64,000 nt of DNA from Mytilinidion resinicola (taxonomy: Eukaryota; Ascomycota; Dothideomycetes; Mytilinidiales; Mytilinidiaceae), in contig NW_022985466.1 in the NCBI RefSeq assembly GCF_010093595.1, positions 102,339 through 166,338 on the forward strand, in the 5' to 3' direction. Under the pieces are notes generated by a model. That model worked only from the letters and a program-made list of their open reading frames with translations, had not been told where the DNA came from and searched no databases. A program made the position numbers and the translations under genes. Shown here piece after piece: positions 11,647 through 21,168 of the stretch. Each line of letters begins with the position of its first letter. Positions within the stretch are counted from its first letter, which is position 1.

Positions 11647-12782
11647 TCATCCCTCTGTCTCACTCCACTGACTTAGAAACCAGTTCACAGTATGTTGAAG
11701 ACCATCATCCAATGACACCTTATTCCAAACCCCCAATTTCGCCCTAGCAAAACTCAAATCCGGCTGCCTGCGTACGGGATCGTCTGGCGGTGCTGCAGCC
11801 TCCTCAATCACGACCTTTGGTCTCCCAGTCCTCGCAACTGAGGTAGCAATCTTATCCGCCAGATCCCAGATGTATGTCTCTTCATCATTTCCGATATTGA
11901 CAGGAGTTCTGACGTTGCTATCCATGAGTCTAGCCAGAGATTCTACGCAATCAGTGACATACTGGAACGAGCGGGTTAATTTCATCCGGTCTCCGGTCAC
12001 CTTGATGTCGCTTTCTTCATCGCCGCACGAATGAAGTTTGAAACCACCCGGCCATCATCAGGGAGCATTCCTGGGCCGTAGGTGTTGAAAATGCGAGCGA
12101 TGCGGACTCCCGTGTTGTGCTGTTTCTGATACGCATAAGCCAATGCTTCCGCAGCTCGCTTTCCTTCATCATAGCAGGCTCGCGGACCAAATGGATTGAC
12201 GTTGCCCCAGTATGTCTCTCCCTGAGGATGTTCTTGGGGATCGCCGTATACTTCTGCAGTCTCGGTTAGGTCGAGGGGTCACGTGGTCTGGGGAACGTTA
12301 GATTTGACTTTCCTGAGGTGCTGGCAATCAGGATACGAGCATTGCATCTTTGAGCTAACTCCAATGCATTTCTTGTTCCTTCGATGCAGGTGCGGAGTAT
12401 CCTCAAAGGGTCTTCAGTGAATCTCTTCGGACTTGCAGGGCATGCGAGGTGGTAAATTTGGTCGACTTGAAGGTTGGGGAAGGGGTCGATCACGTCTTGC
12501 CTGTAACATTAGCAGCCGCTAAGTCTGGATCAACGAGTGGTGTAGATTGTGGGAGTTATTATATCTTACCTTATGTAAGAGAATTTCTTGTGCTTCTTGA
12601 AATGTTCGAACGTCTCTTCACGTCCGGTCCAAACCGAATCGAGCACGAAGACTTCATGGTGATGGTTCAACAGAAAATCGACGAGATGTGTGCCGAGAAA
12701 GCCTGCTCCCTTTGAGGTATTAGTAGATGCAGACGTGGTTAGAGAGCAGAGTTGCACTTACTCCTGTTACTAAGATCTTCAT
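11647..12782 (-). pseudogene. UDP-glucuronate decarboxylase-like (extended SDR) gene with frameshift and a GA splice donor
   Basis: Extended SDR enzymes of this type convert UDP-glucuronate to UDP-xylose. Exons 12782-12762, 12709-12570, 12500-12313 and 12253-11647 give the expected order. They encode M-K-I-L-V-T-G-G-A-G-F-L-G (NAD site), D-Q-I-Y-H-L-A-C-P-A-S-P, A-S-T-S-E-V-Y-G-D-P and the catalytic C-Y-D-E-G-K-R. After these come N-T-Y-G-P, then T-R-S-F-Q-Y-V-T-D-C-V-E-S-L and a normal C-terminus. Two defects are visible. The intron at 12254-12312 begins GAAAGT instead of GT. Near 12011-12018 one base is missing, so the frame changes between R-A-A-M-K and S-D-I-K-V-T-G-D. Unless both are sequence errors, the gene is inactive. 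UDP-glucose-type 4,6-dehydratases are the alternative family. Confidence 0.82.
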
Positions 12783-12990
12783 CCTCGAATGTCTACCTTG
12801 GACGGGACGATGTTCTTCGTATGTGGGGTTGCACGGTGCCTTCTTCAACCATAATAACACCAAGAATCTTCTTCTACTTATAGGGAACCTGATAATTTGT
12901 TTGGTCTCTAAGTGTCACGAGAATCTCCGCGGGCGACGCAACTAAGAGACGCCCAGGTTGCCCCAGACCTGATGCACGTCTCAAACGGTA

Positions 12991-13219
12991 CAGGACCAAG
13001 CCATAAGTTTGGGCACTTCTCGCAGAAACTGCTTGGGGTATCCCGATAGGCCCTCCGAGTCCCAATTAGTATGTAAAACTCAACGCAGTGGAATAGGGCT
13101 ACAGTTTGACTGACTGAAGACATGCTAGATAGGCTACTTCTTACAGTGCTATCGAGCGAGCAGGAGTGGAGCGCCGCACAGTGAGGTGTCCTTGTGCCCA
13201 AGCGTATGACCCAGTTCTG
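12991..13219. mobile_element. MITE family A (CATAAGT-GGGCAC ends), full copy 1
   Basis: A 229-bp element flanked by TA (12989-12990 and 13220-13221). The left end CAGGACCAAGCCATAAGT...GGGCAC is answered at the right by GTGCCC...GTATGACC...TTCTG. It is closely similar over its whole length to the copy at 42832, sharing AACGCAGTGGAA-like, GACATGCTAG and GAGCGAGCA.GAG blocks. No coding capacity. Confidence 0.85.
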
Positions 13220-13221
13220 TA

Positions 13222-13728
13222 CATCTCGTAAGCATGTTTGCTATTTGCCTCCCAGAAGATCAATTGTCGTGGTCTGTGCTGAATCACTGTCATCATTGAT
13301 ACATGCAGCAAACTGCATAGTATAGCAAATGTCAGTAATGCTCAATGCCCTGTTTGTGACGTCAAAGAGTTTTCGTCTCTACTAAAATCGAGCCAATGTA
13401 CCGGAAGACCTAGGCAACATTGAGTGCAGCTAGCAGACCCCTTAGGGGCTACGTATTCGAATGACTCAAGTCTTCCGTAAGTTAGTAAAATAATACAGGC
13501 CAAACAGCGATGAATCAAATTGTCCTTCTGTGTACCGTTCTCTGTCACTGCTATCTATTTAGTATGCACACATGAATTTGGTAGAACTGTATTCACTATG
13601 AAGTTTATGCTCTACTTTCTATGACGACAGCCTCGTCCGGGAAATGTATCTGAAAAAGCATTGATGGGAGTCCGCAATCCGAATCCCGCTGAATAGAACC
13701 TTGGTATGTCAAAGTTCTCTCTCTCTCC
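13222..13728. other. Intergenic, nothing recognised
   Basis: A+T-rich, with only short frames; no motif or repeat identified with confidence. Confidence 0.4.
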
Positions 13729-14163
13729 CTAGTGCTTATGCTCAATTATACTAATTCCTAACGAGGTGTACGTTTGCTTCGAATGGCTATGTGCGCTAAG
13801 ATGGAGCTTGAACGTGTGGAGTGCTTTGCAAGATTCCACCATGGATACAGCTGCATGCATTGGGGCGCGATAATCCCGCAGAATGAGCTCTTCTATAGCC
13901 GAAGTACCTTTCTTGCACTTCCACTGTGACTGCCGACCGGCCACCCAACTCATTTTGGTCTTGAAGATCTTCATGCTCGGCAATTGGACAATTGGTGAGA
14001 CCATGAACAGCGGGTCGAAAATCGTTGAGATGGACACCTCCCTAAGATGCTCAAACTTGTTCCCAACCCATTGCGTCGAACTTAGGTTGGAATTGATGTG
14101 AACTCTGTTGTATTGTAGATGCCGTAAAGGCGGACTATATAGAGGAACGAGATGAACTATCCC
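13729..14163 (-). pseudogene. Fragment of an F-box/LRR-like fungal protein
   Basis: An open minus-strand frame of about 144 codons follows a TAG at 14164-14166 and has no proper start. It reads like the C-terminal half of fungal F-box-associated proteins: P-L-R-H-L-Q-Y, F-E-H-L-R-E-V-S-I-S, L-P-S-M-K-I-F, then S-A-I-E-E-L-I-L-R-D and C-K-A-L-H-T-F-K-L. These are repeated short leucine-rich segments with Ser-Ala-Ile-Glu-Glu-Leu spacing. No F-box lies upstream. This resemblance is by pattern only, so a 5'-truncated remnant is the likeliest reading. Confidence 0.42.
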
Positions 14164-14179
14164 CTAGGGCGCTCCCCTG

Positions 14180-14275
14180 GTCGTTCCCTTGGAAGCAAGG
14201 AAGGCGCCAAGGAAAGGCACTTGACAGCAAGGAAAGGCACTCCCTTCCCTTGACAGCAAGGAAACACCACAACTC
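14180..14275. repeat. Short direct repeats, AGCAAGGAAAGGCAC type
   Basis: The phrases AGCAAGGAA, CCAAGGAAAGGCACTTGAC, AGCAAGGAAAGGCACTCCC and TTGACAGCAAGGAAAC follow each other within about 95 bp, a small irregular tandem repeat. The flanks to 14880 hold no recognised gene. Confidence 0.6.
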
Positions 14276-14879
14276 CGTAAGGAAGAGAAAGGGAGAGTGA
14301 GGGATACCTAGGGGGGTGGTGTGCACGCAAGTGAACCGTATGAGTTGGTGATCCTAGGTTGCTGCAACCCGAGTGTAATACTGTATAGCAATAGACTCGA
14401 CGGGGAAGCGGGGCGATCACTCTGCATGCTAATATGTGATGGGCTATAATCAAGATGCGCAATGCAGGCAGTCGAAAGAGGAAGAAGGTTGGGAGTTAGA
14501 AGATCGAAATATATCCCCCTTAGATTCTGGGGAGCGCTACTTGTACACCCTCTTTTCGCTCGGTTTTTCAGTAGTTTGAGCCATTTCTCGGGATCTGTAG
14601 GATGACAGACCCGAGTGCTGTGAGACGACGATATGGTGAACTCGCATATATCTTGAGTTTGTAGAGGTGAGAGGATACGCAGTAGTAATGTGAATGCTGC
14701 GTCGATTGAACGACTTACTGAGCCGCCTCCTGCGTTGTCGCCCCAAGATATCAACACCAAATGTACCTATGGATATGAATCTTTGTATAGCACGGGTCAC
14801 GATTTCATTAGACAAGGTCATAAGAGCGTGTTAAATGGGGGCTCAGTTGCTACTTCCTTTTATATATCCGTGTAGGCCT

Positions 14880-15420
14880 TCTTGCCGCTGTTGGGGTTGC
14901 CCCAAAGTTCTTTCCTCAGATGGAATGCCGCGAAAGCTCGTCGTCCTGATCAATTAGCAAATTCGTGAGAGCACCTCAGACATTACTACCAAAAGTTCCC
15001 CTGAAAAGCCTCTTGCACCACCGATTGAGCAGGTAAGTTTGTCACTTCAATCTCGGAGAACTGTGTACCCCTTCCTGACGCCGTCTGAGCTGCCTCGCTG
15101 AGCTTTGAGGAATCTGGATGAGAGGGAATCTCATCCTTTTGACCGTCCAGGAAACTTGCGAGGCCACCTCAGACATCGCCATCCTCGAATGGCTATCCAT
15201 TAGATCCACTGCATCCACGTGAGCAGGTAGGTTCGTCATTGTTTTTTTGTATCTGTGTACACCGTCTTGACGCCGTCAGAACGGCCTCAACGCACTATTC
15301 GAGATCCGAACAAGAGCGAATCGCACCCCTTTGCGGCACCAGCAAACCCGTCAGGCCACCTCAGACGTTGCCAAGACGGCCTCTGGTTTCCACGTGAACA
15401 GGCGAGGCCACACGCGCTAG
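14880..15420 (+). repeat. Plus-strand units of the local exon-like repeat family (about three)
   Basis: Units near 14885-15015, 15040-15215 and 15225-15400 share a core in the order GTGTAC(A/C)CC...TGACGCCGTC, GA.CGAATC.CACCC, and GGCCACCTCAGAC. Each is followed by a GAGCAGGTA(A/G)GTT donor-like phrase. The third unit is read through by the J-domain gene and encodes its first ~50 residues. The same GGCCACCTCAGAC core recurs in opposite orientation at 17.7-19.3 kb and near 20.9 kb. Homology of the plus and minus units is my inference from the shared core. Confidence 0.55.
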
Positions 15421-17632
15421 CGCACCCACACGCGCTCAATATCTCCTCCGTCCTGGCTCCGAACCCCCGCCGACAAAACATCAACACCCGCTTCACCCAC
15501 CATGTTGTCTCTCTCACACCTTCAGACATCTCGTCACCCGGATCTCCTGTCCTCGTAGGTGTTATCGACTGCCCAGTATTCCTCCGCAAAGGCTCGGACG
15601 ACGACAGCGCTGATATAGGTAGCGTTGTGTCTGCTTGTTCCGACGGCCGTATCTCTGAAACCGAACCTGAGCCCGAAAAGGATCTTCGCCCCAGAACTCC
15701 CGTCTGTCAAAGCCCGAACATCGGCCCACGTTTTTGTGGCGGCGGCGAGGTCACTGAGTGGCCTTCAGACTTCGAACTGTCCGACGAAGAGGCATCACCT
15801 TCCGAGGAGGACTCCTCCGGCGTCCTATCAGAGCAGAAAAAGAACCAGCCCTCATTCTTCATGTCTCAGCATAACGCCATGGGCAAGCGGCACAAGCCCA
15901 TCGTCATCCGGAGTGACTCCGAAGAGCTCGAACATCTCGAACAACGCTCCACCATCCCCGACTCATCGTCCTCCTCCGACGCCCATCCTGGTCTGGGCTA
16001 TGTCAACACACCCAGCGATCGAAGCCGCCACCAGCAGCGCCAGCCCATCGTCATCCGTAGCGACTCCGAAGAGCGCGAAGAGCCTCAGCGACTCCTGGCC
16101 CACGACCGCGCTCAGAAAGGCGCGCTCTTAGTAAGTCAGCTGTCCCAGGAATGGGAAGAACAGCAAGCCCTGCGCGAGCAGCAGAAAGCACGCAAGATGT
16201 GGGACGAGGCAGAAAAGAAGGGCACGCAGAGTCATGCTCGAAGGGATGCTCCTCCTACTACTAGGAGTCTGTCATCACACCAACACGGCATTGAACTATT
16301 ACTGAACATAACTGTGTAGCTTACCATATACCCACGGAGTTCCACAACCAGCAAGTGGACGATGAGCCTACGGACAAGGCTGCACCGAAGCGTGCTCGGG
16401 AGAAGCCTCCTCTAAGAACTTGGTCAACATACAAAGCTGTGCCACCGCCGCTCAACTACTCCGGTGTGGCTGGTTTCGTGCCTGCGGATTTCCACAACCT
16501 GAAAGTGGACGACGAGGCTACGGGCGAGACTGCGCCGAAGCGTGCTGAGGAGGACGCTCCTTCGCGTAAGTGGGCATCACCGCTGCCTCACCATCGCAAG
16601 ACTCCCGTCGACAGCATTGGTGCAGCCGGTTCTATTGCTCGGGCCTTTCACGGCCAGCTCTCAGAGGACGAGGCCGTCCAGAGTCCGGACGAAGGATTGG
16701 ACATCGATCCCGAGCTGCGACGCCAGTTCGACGACCTGGAGGAGCTTGCGAAGCATGGACGCACGAGGAGGAAGGAGAAGCCCATGATGTCCTTTCCGGA
16801 TATGGCACTCGATGATGAGGAGATTTTGTATCTTGGTCGTCAGGCTTCCGAGTATCTGGCGAAGCAGAAGAAGGAGAATGAGGCGTATGACAAACAAGAG
16901 AGACGAGAGAGGCGAAAGATGAAGGAGGCACAAGAGACGGAGCGAAAGGAAAAGGAAGCGAAGCTGCGGAAGGAGCAAGAAGAGAAAGAAGCGACGCGGA
17001 GGCAGGAAGAGGAAGCAGAGGCCCTCAAAAGGCAAGAAAATGACCGAAAGCAGGAGACGTTGAGGGCCGCAGCGGCTCGAGTCAGTGAGAATTGGAACAA
17101 GATGCTGGCTGGAGAGGCGAAGGAGCGTGAGCTAGCCGAACGGGCCGAAGAAGAGGCCCGTATCCGAAAGGAAAAGAGGCTGAAAGAGACCAAGCGTAGG
17201 TGGGAAGCGTGGAAGGAGAGATGCTTCCACGAAGAGGAACACAAGAAGCGCCAGCGCGAAGAGGCCGCGAAGGCCGCGGAGAAAGCGAAAATGGAGGAAG
17301 CGGCGAGGGCTTATCGAGAGTGGGACGAGCAGAGAAAGCGTCAACAGGGACCCCCTCCGCGTCCTTCCTTCTTTGGTCAGGCACCTCCTCCGCCTGCTCG
17401 TCAGCCCACACAGCGTACCCATTATGACTTGCTGGGAGTTCCAAAGAGGGCAACCCAGGACGTCATCAAGGCCGCGTATCGTAGGCTTTCTTTGGCCAAT
17501 CATCCCGACAGAGTGGCCCCGGAGCAGGCCGCGTTGGCTACTGCGCATATGGCAGAAATCAACGATGCGTACGATGTGTTGTCGGATCCGGGACAGCGCG
17601 CGGCGTACGACATGACGACGTTTGGGTACTAA
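15255..17632 (+). CDS. Large acidic/coiled-coil protein with C-terminal J domain (DnaJ-like)
   Basis: Two exons (to 16266, and 16320-17632; weak GTCTGT donor, TAG acceptor) give up to about 774 residues. No ATG opens the frame at its 5' end (15231-15255), so the start is unresolved: either an upstream exon or the ATG near 15860. The N-terminal third is disordered and acidic. It contains two near-identical P-I-V-I-R-S-D-S-E-E segments, which resemble SUMO-interaction motifs. Next come two or three copies of an F-H-N...V-D-D-E-x-T-x-x-x-A-P-K-R-A module. A long charged coiled coil follows (about 16860-17340), then a proline linker and a J domain (Y-D-L-L-G-V ... A-Y-R-R-L-S-L ... H-P-D-R ... 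Y-D-V-L-S-D). The HPD motif implies stimulation of an Hsp70. The client and compartment are unknown. Confidence 0.8.
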
Positions 17633-17689
17633 GTGGTGCTGTTAGTGGGGCCTAATTGGGGTGGTTTCTGGCGGACTTTGTAAGATATT

Positions 17690-19330
17690 GGACGTAATGG
17701 GTAATGCTTTCGGGATGCATGGTAAGGCTTTGGGTGCGATTGGTGGTGCTTCTGGTAATACTTTGGGTGCGATTGTTCGTGTTTTGGGAGAGTTAATAAT
17801 GCTACTTCTGGCGGTTTTTCTGCTTCTTGGACACTGAGCGTGTAGCTAGGAGTACAATGCTTGGTAGTGAATGAGAGATAAAAATGACTCACTGGATCAT
17901 CTGTGTACACATGCTTGATATCGTATGAGGTGCCCTGGACACTTATCCGATCGTTCAAAACGCCGAGTTTAGATCTGAATCTAATTCCCGAAAGTATGCT
18001 GAGGGACTTCTGACGTTGGCAGCACACTGTATGTACACTCTCGTATAGACTTGATCTAACGACGATTAGTAGCTACACCCAAAGATAGACGAAAATGGCT
18101 CACTTTGTCATCATGTTGATACCGTATGAGGTGCCCTGGCAATTTATCTGATACTGAGTTTAGATCAGATTCTGATTCCCAAAAGTATGCTAGGGGACTT
18201 CTGACGTTGGCAGCACACGATGCAATTTCGTACAGACTTGATCTATGCGCCTAGGAGCTACTCTTGAATAGTATATCAAAATGACTTACTCCTGCGTGAT
18301 ACTGTATGAGGTGCCCTAACCACTTATCCGATCGTCCAAAATACTGAATTTAGATTGCATTACGACTTCCGGAAGTATGCTGAGGGGCTTCTGACATTGG
18401 CAGCACGGTGTGCGCTTTCATATAGACTTGATCGGAGGCCGATGACGGTTAGTAGGTACCAGTGAACAGTATAGCAAAAGAACTCACTTTGTCATCTGTG
18501 TACACTTGCTTGACACTGTCTGAGGTGCCACGACTAGTTTCCCAGTCGACCATAATACTGAGCTCAAGTCTCATCCTGACGTTGGAAAGTATGCTAAGGG
18601 ACTTCTGACGCTGACAGCACACGGTACATTTTCGAATGGACTTGATCTAACGTACTCGCGCTCGACACTGTCTGAGGTGCCCCGACTGATTTCCTGACCG
18701 TTCAAAACGCTGAGCTTAAGTCTCATTCTGACATCGGAAAGTATGTCGAGGGAAGTCTGACATTGGCAGCACCCGGTGCGCTTTCGGCACAACGCTTAGT
18801 AGCTACTCGTGAGAAATAGATGAAAACAACTTACTTTCTTATCTGTGTACTCCTGTTTGATACTGTATGAGATACCCCTACAGATTTCCTGATCGTTCAA
18901 AACACCCAAATCAGATCTCATTGTGATCTCCGAAAACATACCGAGGCGCCTCTGACATTGGCAGCACACGGTGCAACTTCATACAGACTTGATCTAAGCA
19001 CGTAGCCACCAGTAAATAGTATATTAAAATGACTCACTTTCTTATCTATGTACTCCTGTTTGGTACCGTATAAGGTGCCCCGACTAGTTTCCTGATCGTT
19101 CAAAATACTGACCTTCGGTCTCATTCTGATATCTGAAAGTATACCGAGTGACGTCTGACGTTGGCAAGGAGACTGGAAAGATATTGAATCGTTTGGTGAT
19201 GAAGGGAATGAGAGAAGAAAAGATCACCATATGACATAATAGAGAGGAATTTGTAAAGTCTATTTGGTATTCCTGCACATACTTGACACCATAGCCAGAA
19301 TCAGGTATCCTATTCACCCCGTAGAACCAT
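17690..19330 (-). repeat. Tandem array of ~160-nt exon-like units separated by ~47-nt intron-like spacers (about eight units)
   Basis: Minus-strand units start after a TTAG or CTAG with ATCAAGTCT and pass through TGTGCTGCCAA.GTCAGA. They then carry a G(T/A)ATGCT-type stretch, GTTTTGAACGATC.GG and GG.(G)CACCTCA, and end at a GTGAGT/GTAAGT-like donor. Clear unit ends are 18055-17893, 18242-18104, 18646-18488 and 18993-18835, with more degenerate units at about 18290-18430, 18651-18785, 19038-19170 and 19250-19320. The spacers at 18056-18103 and 18243-18289 contain CTACTAATC- or CTACTC-type branch-like sequence. Some units are open throughout; others have stops or frame changes, and unit 18651-18785 has lost its spacer. 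No complete gene can be assembled. Confidence 0.75.
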
Positions 19331-19334
19331 ACAA

Positions 19335-20755
19335 TCACTTCTCAACAGGCAGTCCCAAGCGTGTGAGATGCTCCGTCATGCCATGCTTCGTCCACTCCTC
19401 ACGCTCCTCCGCATCCTTCACCCACACCAAGCCAAGCATACCCGCGCCGTTAGCGTTGAGGCCCTTGCAGCCCTTCTGGGTGCGAGGGATAATGATCATC
19501 CAGACTGCGGTGAAGAGTAAGTTGTAGGCTGCAGCCTCATCGTCTTCCTTTCCCAAAGCCTCTCTCGTCTTCCTGAGCAGCAGATAGTAGGACTCGATGA
19601 TGTCAACCGGCTTAGCGGAACGGGGGATGCCAACGACCCAATGTTGGTACGGCAAGTCTGGAAGCACAGTCGGGGTATCTATCGAAACTTGATCAGTATA
19701 CGATCAAGGAGGAGAGGGGCGAATCTAGTCACCGAAAGGCAGGTCCTTCCCATCCGGCGGCAGGTAGAATGCTTTCTTATCCTTCAGGTTTAGGTGCGGC
19801 CAGAGCTGAAGATGCTTGTGCCCTTGCGACGAGCCCGAATCAACGCCGCAGTTGTAGAGCGCAATATGTGGCACCTCGACATTGATAGTCGCCAACGTCG
19901 CCCATGCTGCCGCCAAGTCGGACGCGTCCAAATCGTCCTCCTGTGGGACGTATTTATGGGTATGCAGGATGAGCATGGGCCGAAAAACGCAGAATTTGTT
20001 AAGCTCCAAGACGTGGTCTGTGCCGACGTTGGCCAGGACGAACGCGGGATCTGGGTTGACGAAGGGGCCTTGGGCCTGGGAGCGGCCGGGATCGTCGGCG
20101 GCGAGCAGCGGCTTCGAGCCCATGGCCGGGACGATGCGGAATTCGAACTGCGAAAGAGACCGGCAATAAACATTAATTGTAGCAAGGCCAAAGGGGATAC
20201 AATTACCTCGAATCCGTCGTGCTCGATGCGATCAGGTTCCGATGGGCTGTAGAGGATCTCGCCGGTCTCGACGAGGGAGTCGAATCTGTCCATAGCCGAT
20301 TCGAACAGGTCTCCGGGGAGCGTGAACTTGGTGGATCCGCGCAAAACGATAGTAGTATCCATGTCGATAAACAGCTTCGGATTGTCGCAGTAGTGGTTGA
20401 TGGCTAGATCGAGATTGTACTTGTTGACGCGCAGATACTTGGATGCACGCACATTCCCGACGTTGGTGATGTTAGCGAACTGGGAGATCCTTAAGTCGCG
20501 GGCCCGGTCTTTGCTGCTGTAAGTGTCTAATATGACCGAATCATCCGCTTCTAAGAATTTACGTTTGCGGTTAGTTCCCTCGGAGCTATTAGTAGTGGCA
20601 GTAGTGATTGTCCCGTTGAAGATTTCCGGGCAGTCGAAATAAAGCAATATGGCGTCTTGGACATTGTTCTCAGCCAAACGCAGGTACTTCGCTGCACGTT
20701 TCGCGTCGAGGTCTGTAAGTTCCATGAATTCCGCGAGAGCTTTGTCGTCATCCAT
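19335..20755 (-). CDS. Ap4A phosphorylase (ATP adenylyltransferase) fused to two N-terminal UBA-like domains
   Basis: Three exons (20755-20207, 20147-19733, 19678-19335; GTAATT...CAG and GTGACT...TAG introns) give 435 residues. Residues 1-46 and 88-130 are UBA-like modules of the Dcn1/TAP-C kind (L-A-E-F-M-E-L-T...A-A-K-Y-L and I-S-Q-F-A-N-I-T...A-S-K-Y-L...N-L-D-L-A-I-N-H-Y). From about 140 the protein is an Ap4A phosphorylase. It has E-T-G-E-I-L-Y-S, F-R-I-V-P-A-M-G-S-K-P, F-V-N-P-D-P, L-N-K-F-C-V-F-R-P, Y-N-C-G-V-D-S-G-S-S-Q-G, the HIT-like H293-K-H295-L-Q297, and the C-terminal L-P-Y-Q-H-W domain. The enzyme phosphorolyses Ap4A to ATP and ADP. Family members are usually about 300-340 residues, so the extra 135 are unusual. 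The fusion lies inside exon 1 and needs no splicing. Confidence 0.93.
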
Positions 20756-20859
20756 TGTAGCTGTGGACGAAGTGTTGTTTGTTGTTTAGATGAGGGTGGG
20801 CGCGGAGGTGACGCGGGGCTATATGGGTTTAGCGTGGGGTCCGTGCGCCAAGCTTCTTG

Positions 20860-20935
20860 ACCTGTTTGGCACTGTCTGAGGTGGCCTGGCGAGCTATCAG
20901 ACTTCTCAAAACTATCATTTCACAGCTTTTAATAA
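20860..20935 (-). repeat. Single fragment of the local exon-like repeat family
   Basis: On the minus strand this reads TTTTGAGAAGTCTGATAG, then CAGGCCACCTCAGACAGTGCC, the same core order as the units at 15.1 and 18.7 kb. It lies upstream of the Ap4A phosphorylase start, so the family brackets that gene on both sides. Confidence 0.5.
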
Positions 20936-21168
20936 CGTACTAGAGTACCCCAGGCGGCGGTAGCCAAGTGTACAGAGATAGAAGTTTCGGGAAAGAGTTG
21001 TCAGAATACAAATTCTGGAAACACCACGGTTAGATTGCATAAGATCTGGTTGTACATGTACATCTGCGAAGGTCTCTTAGAGCACAATCGATCCCACTAG
21101 AACCTATATCCGCCTTGTAACCTGAGCATACAGGGGCTAAGTCCAAGAGCACGGTCCTATCATGGAAA

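Noticed and set aside
14880..20935. Possible CRISPR-like or satellite explanation for the repeats
   Set aside because: Units are diverged, 140-200 bp long, with splice-like borders and no unique spacers; the organism is a fungus.
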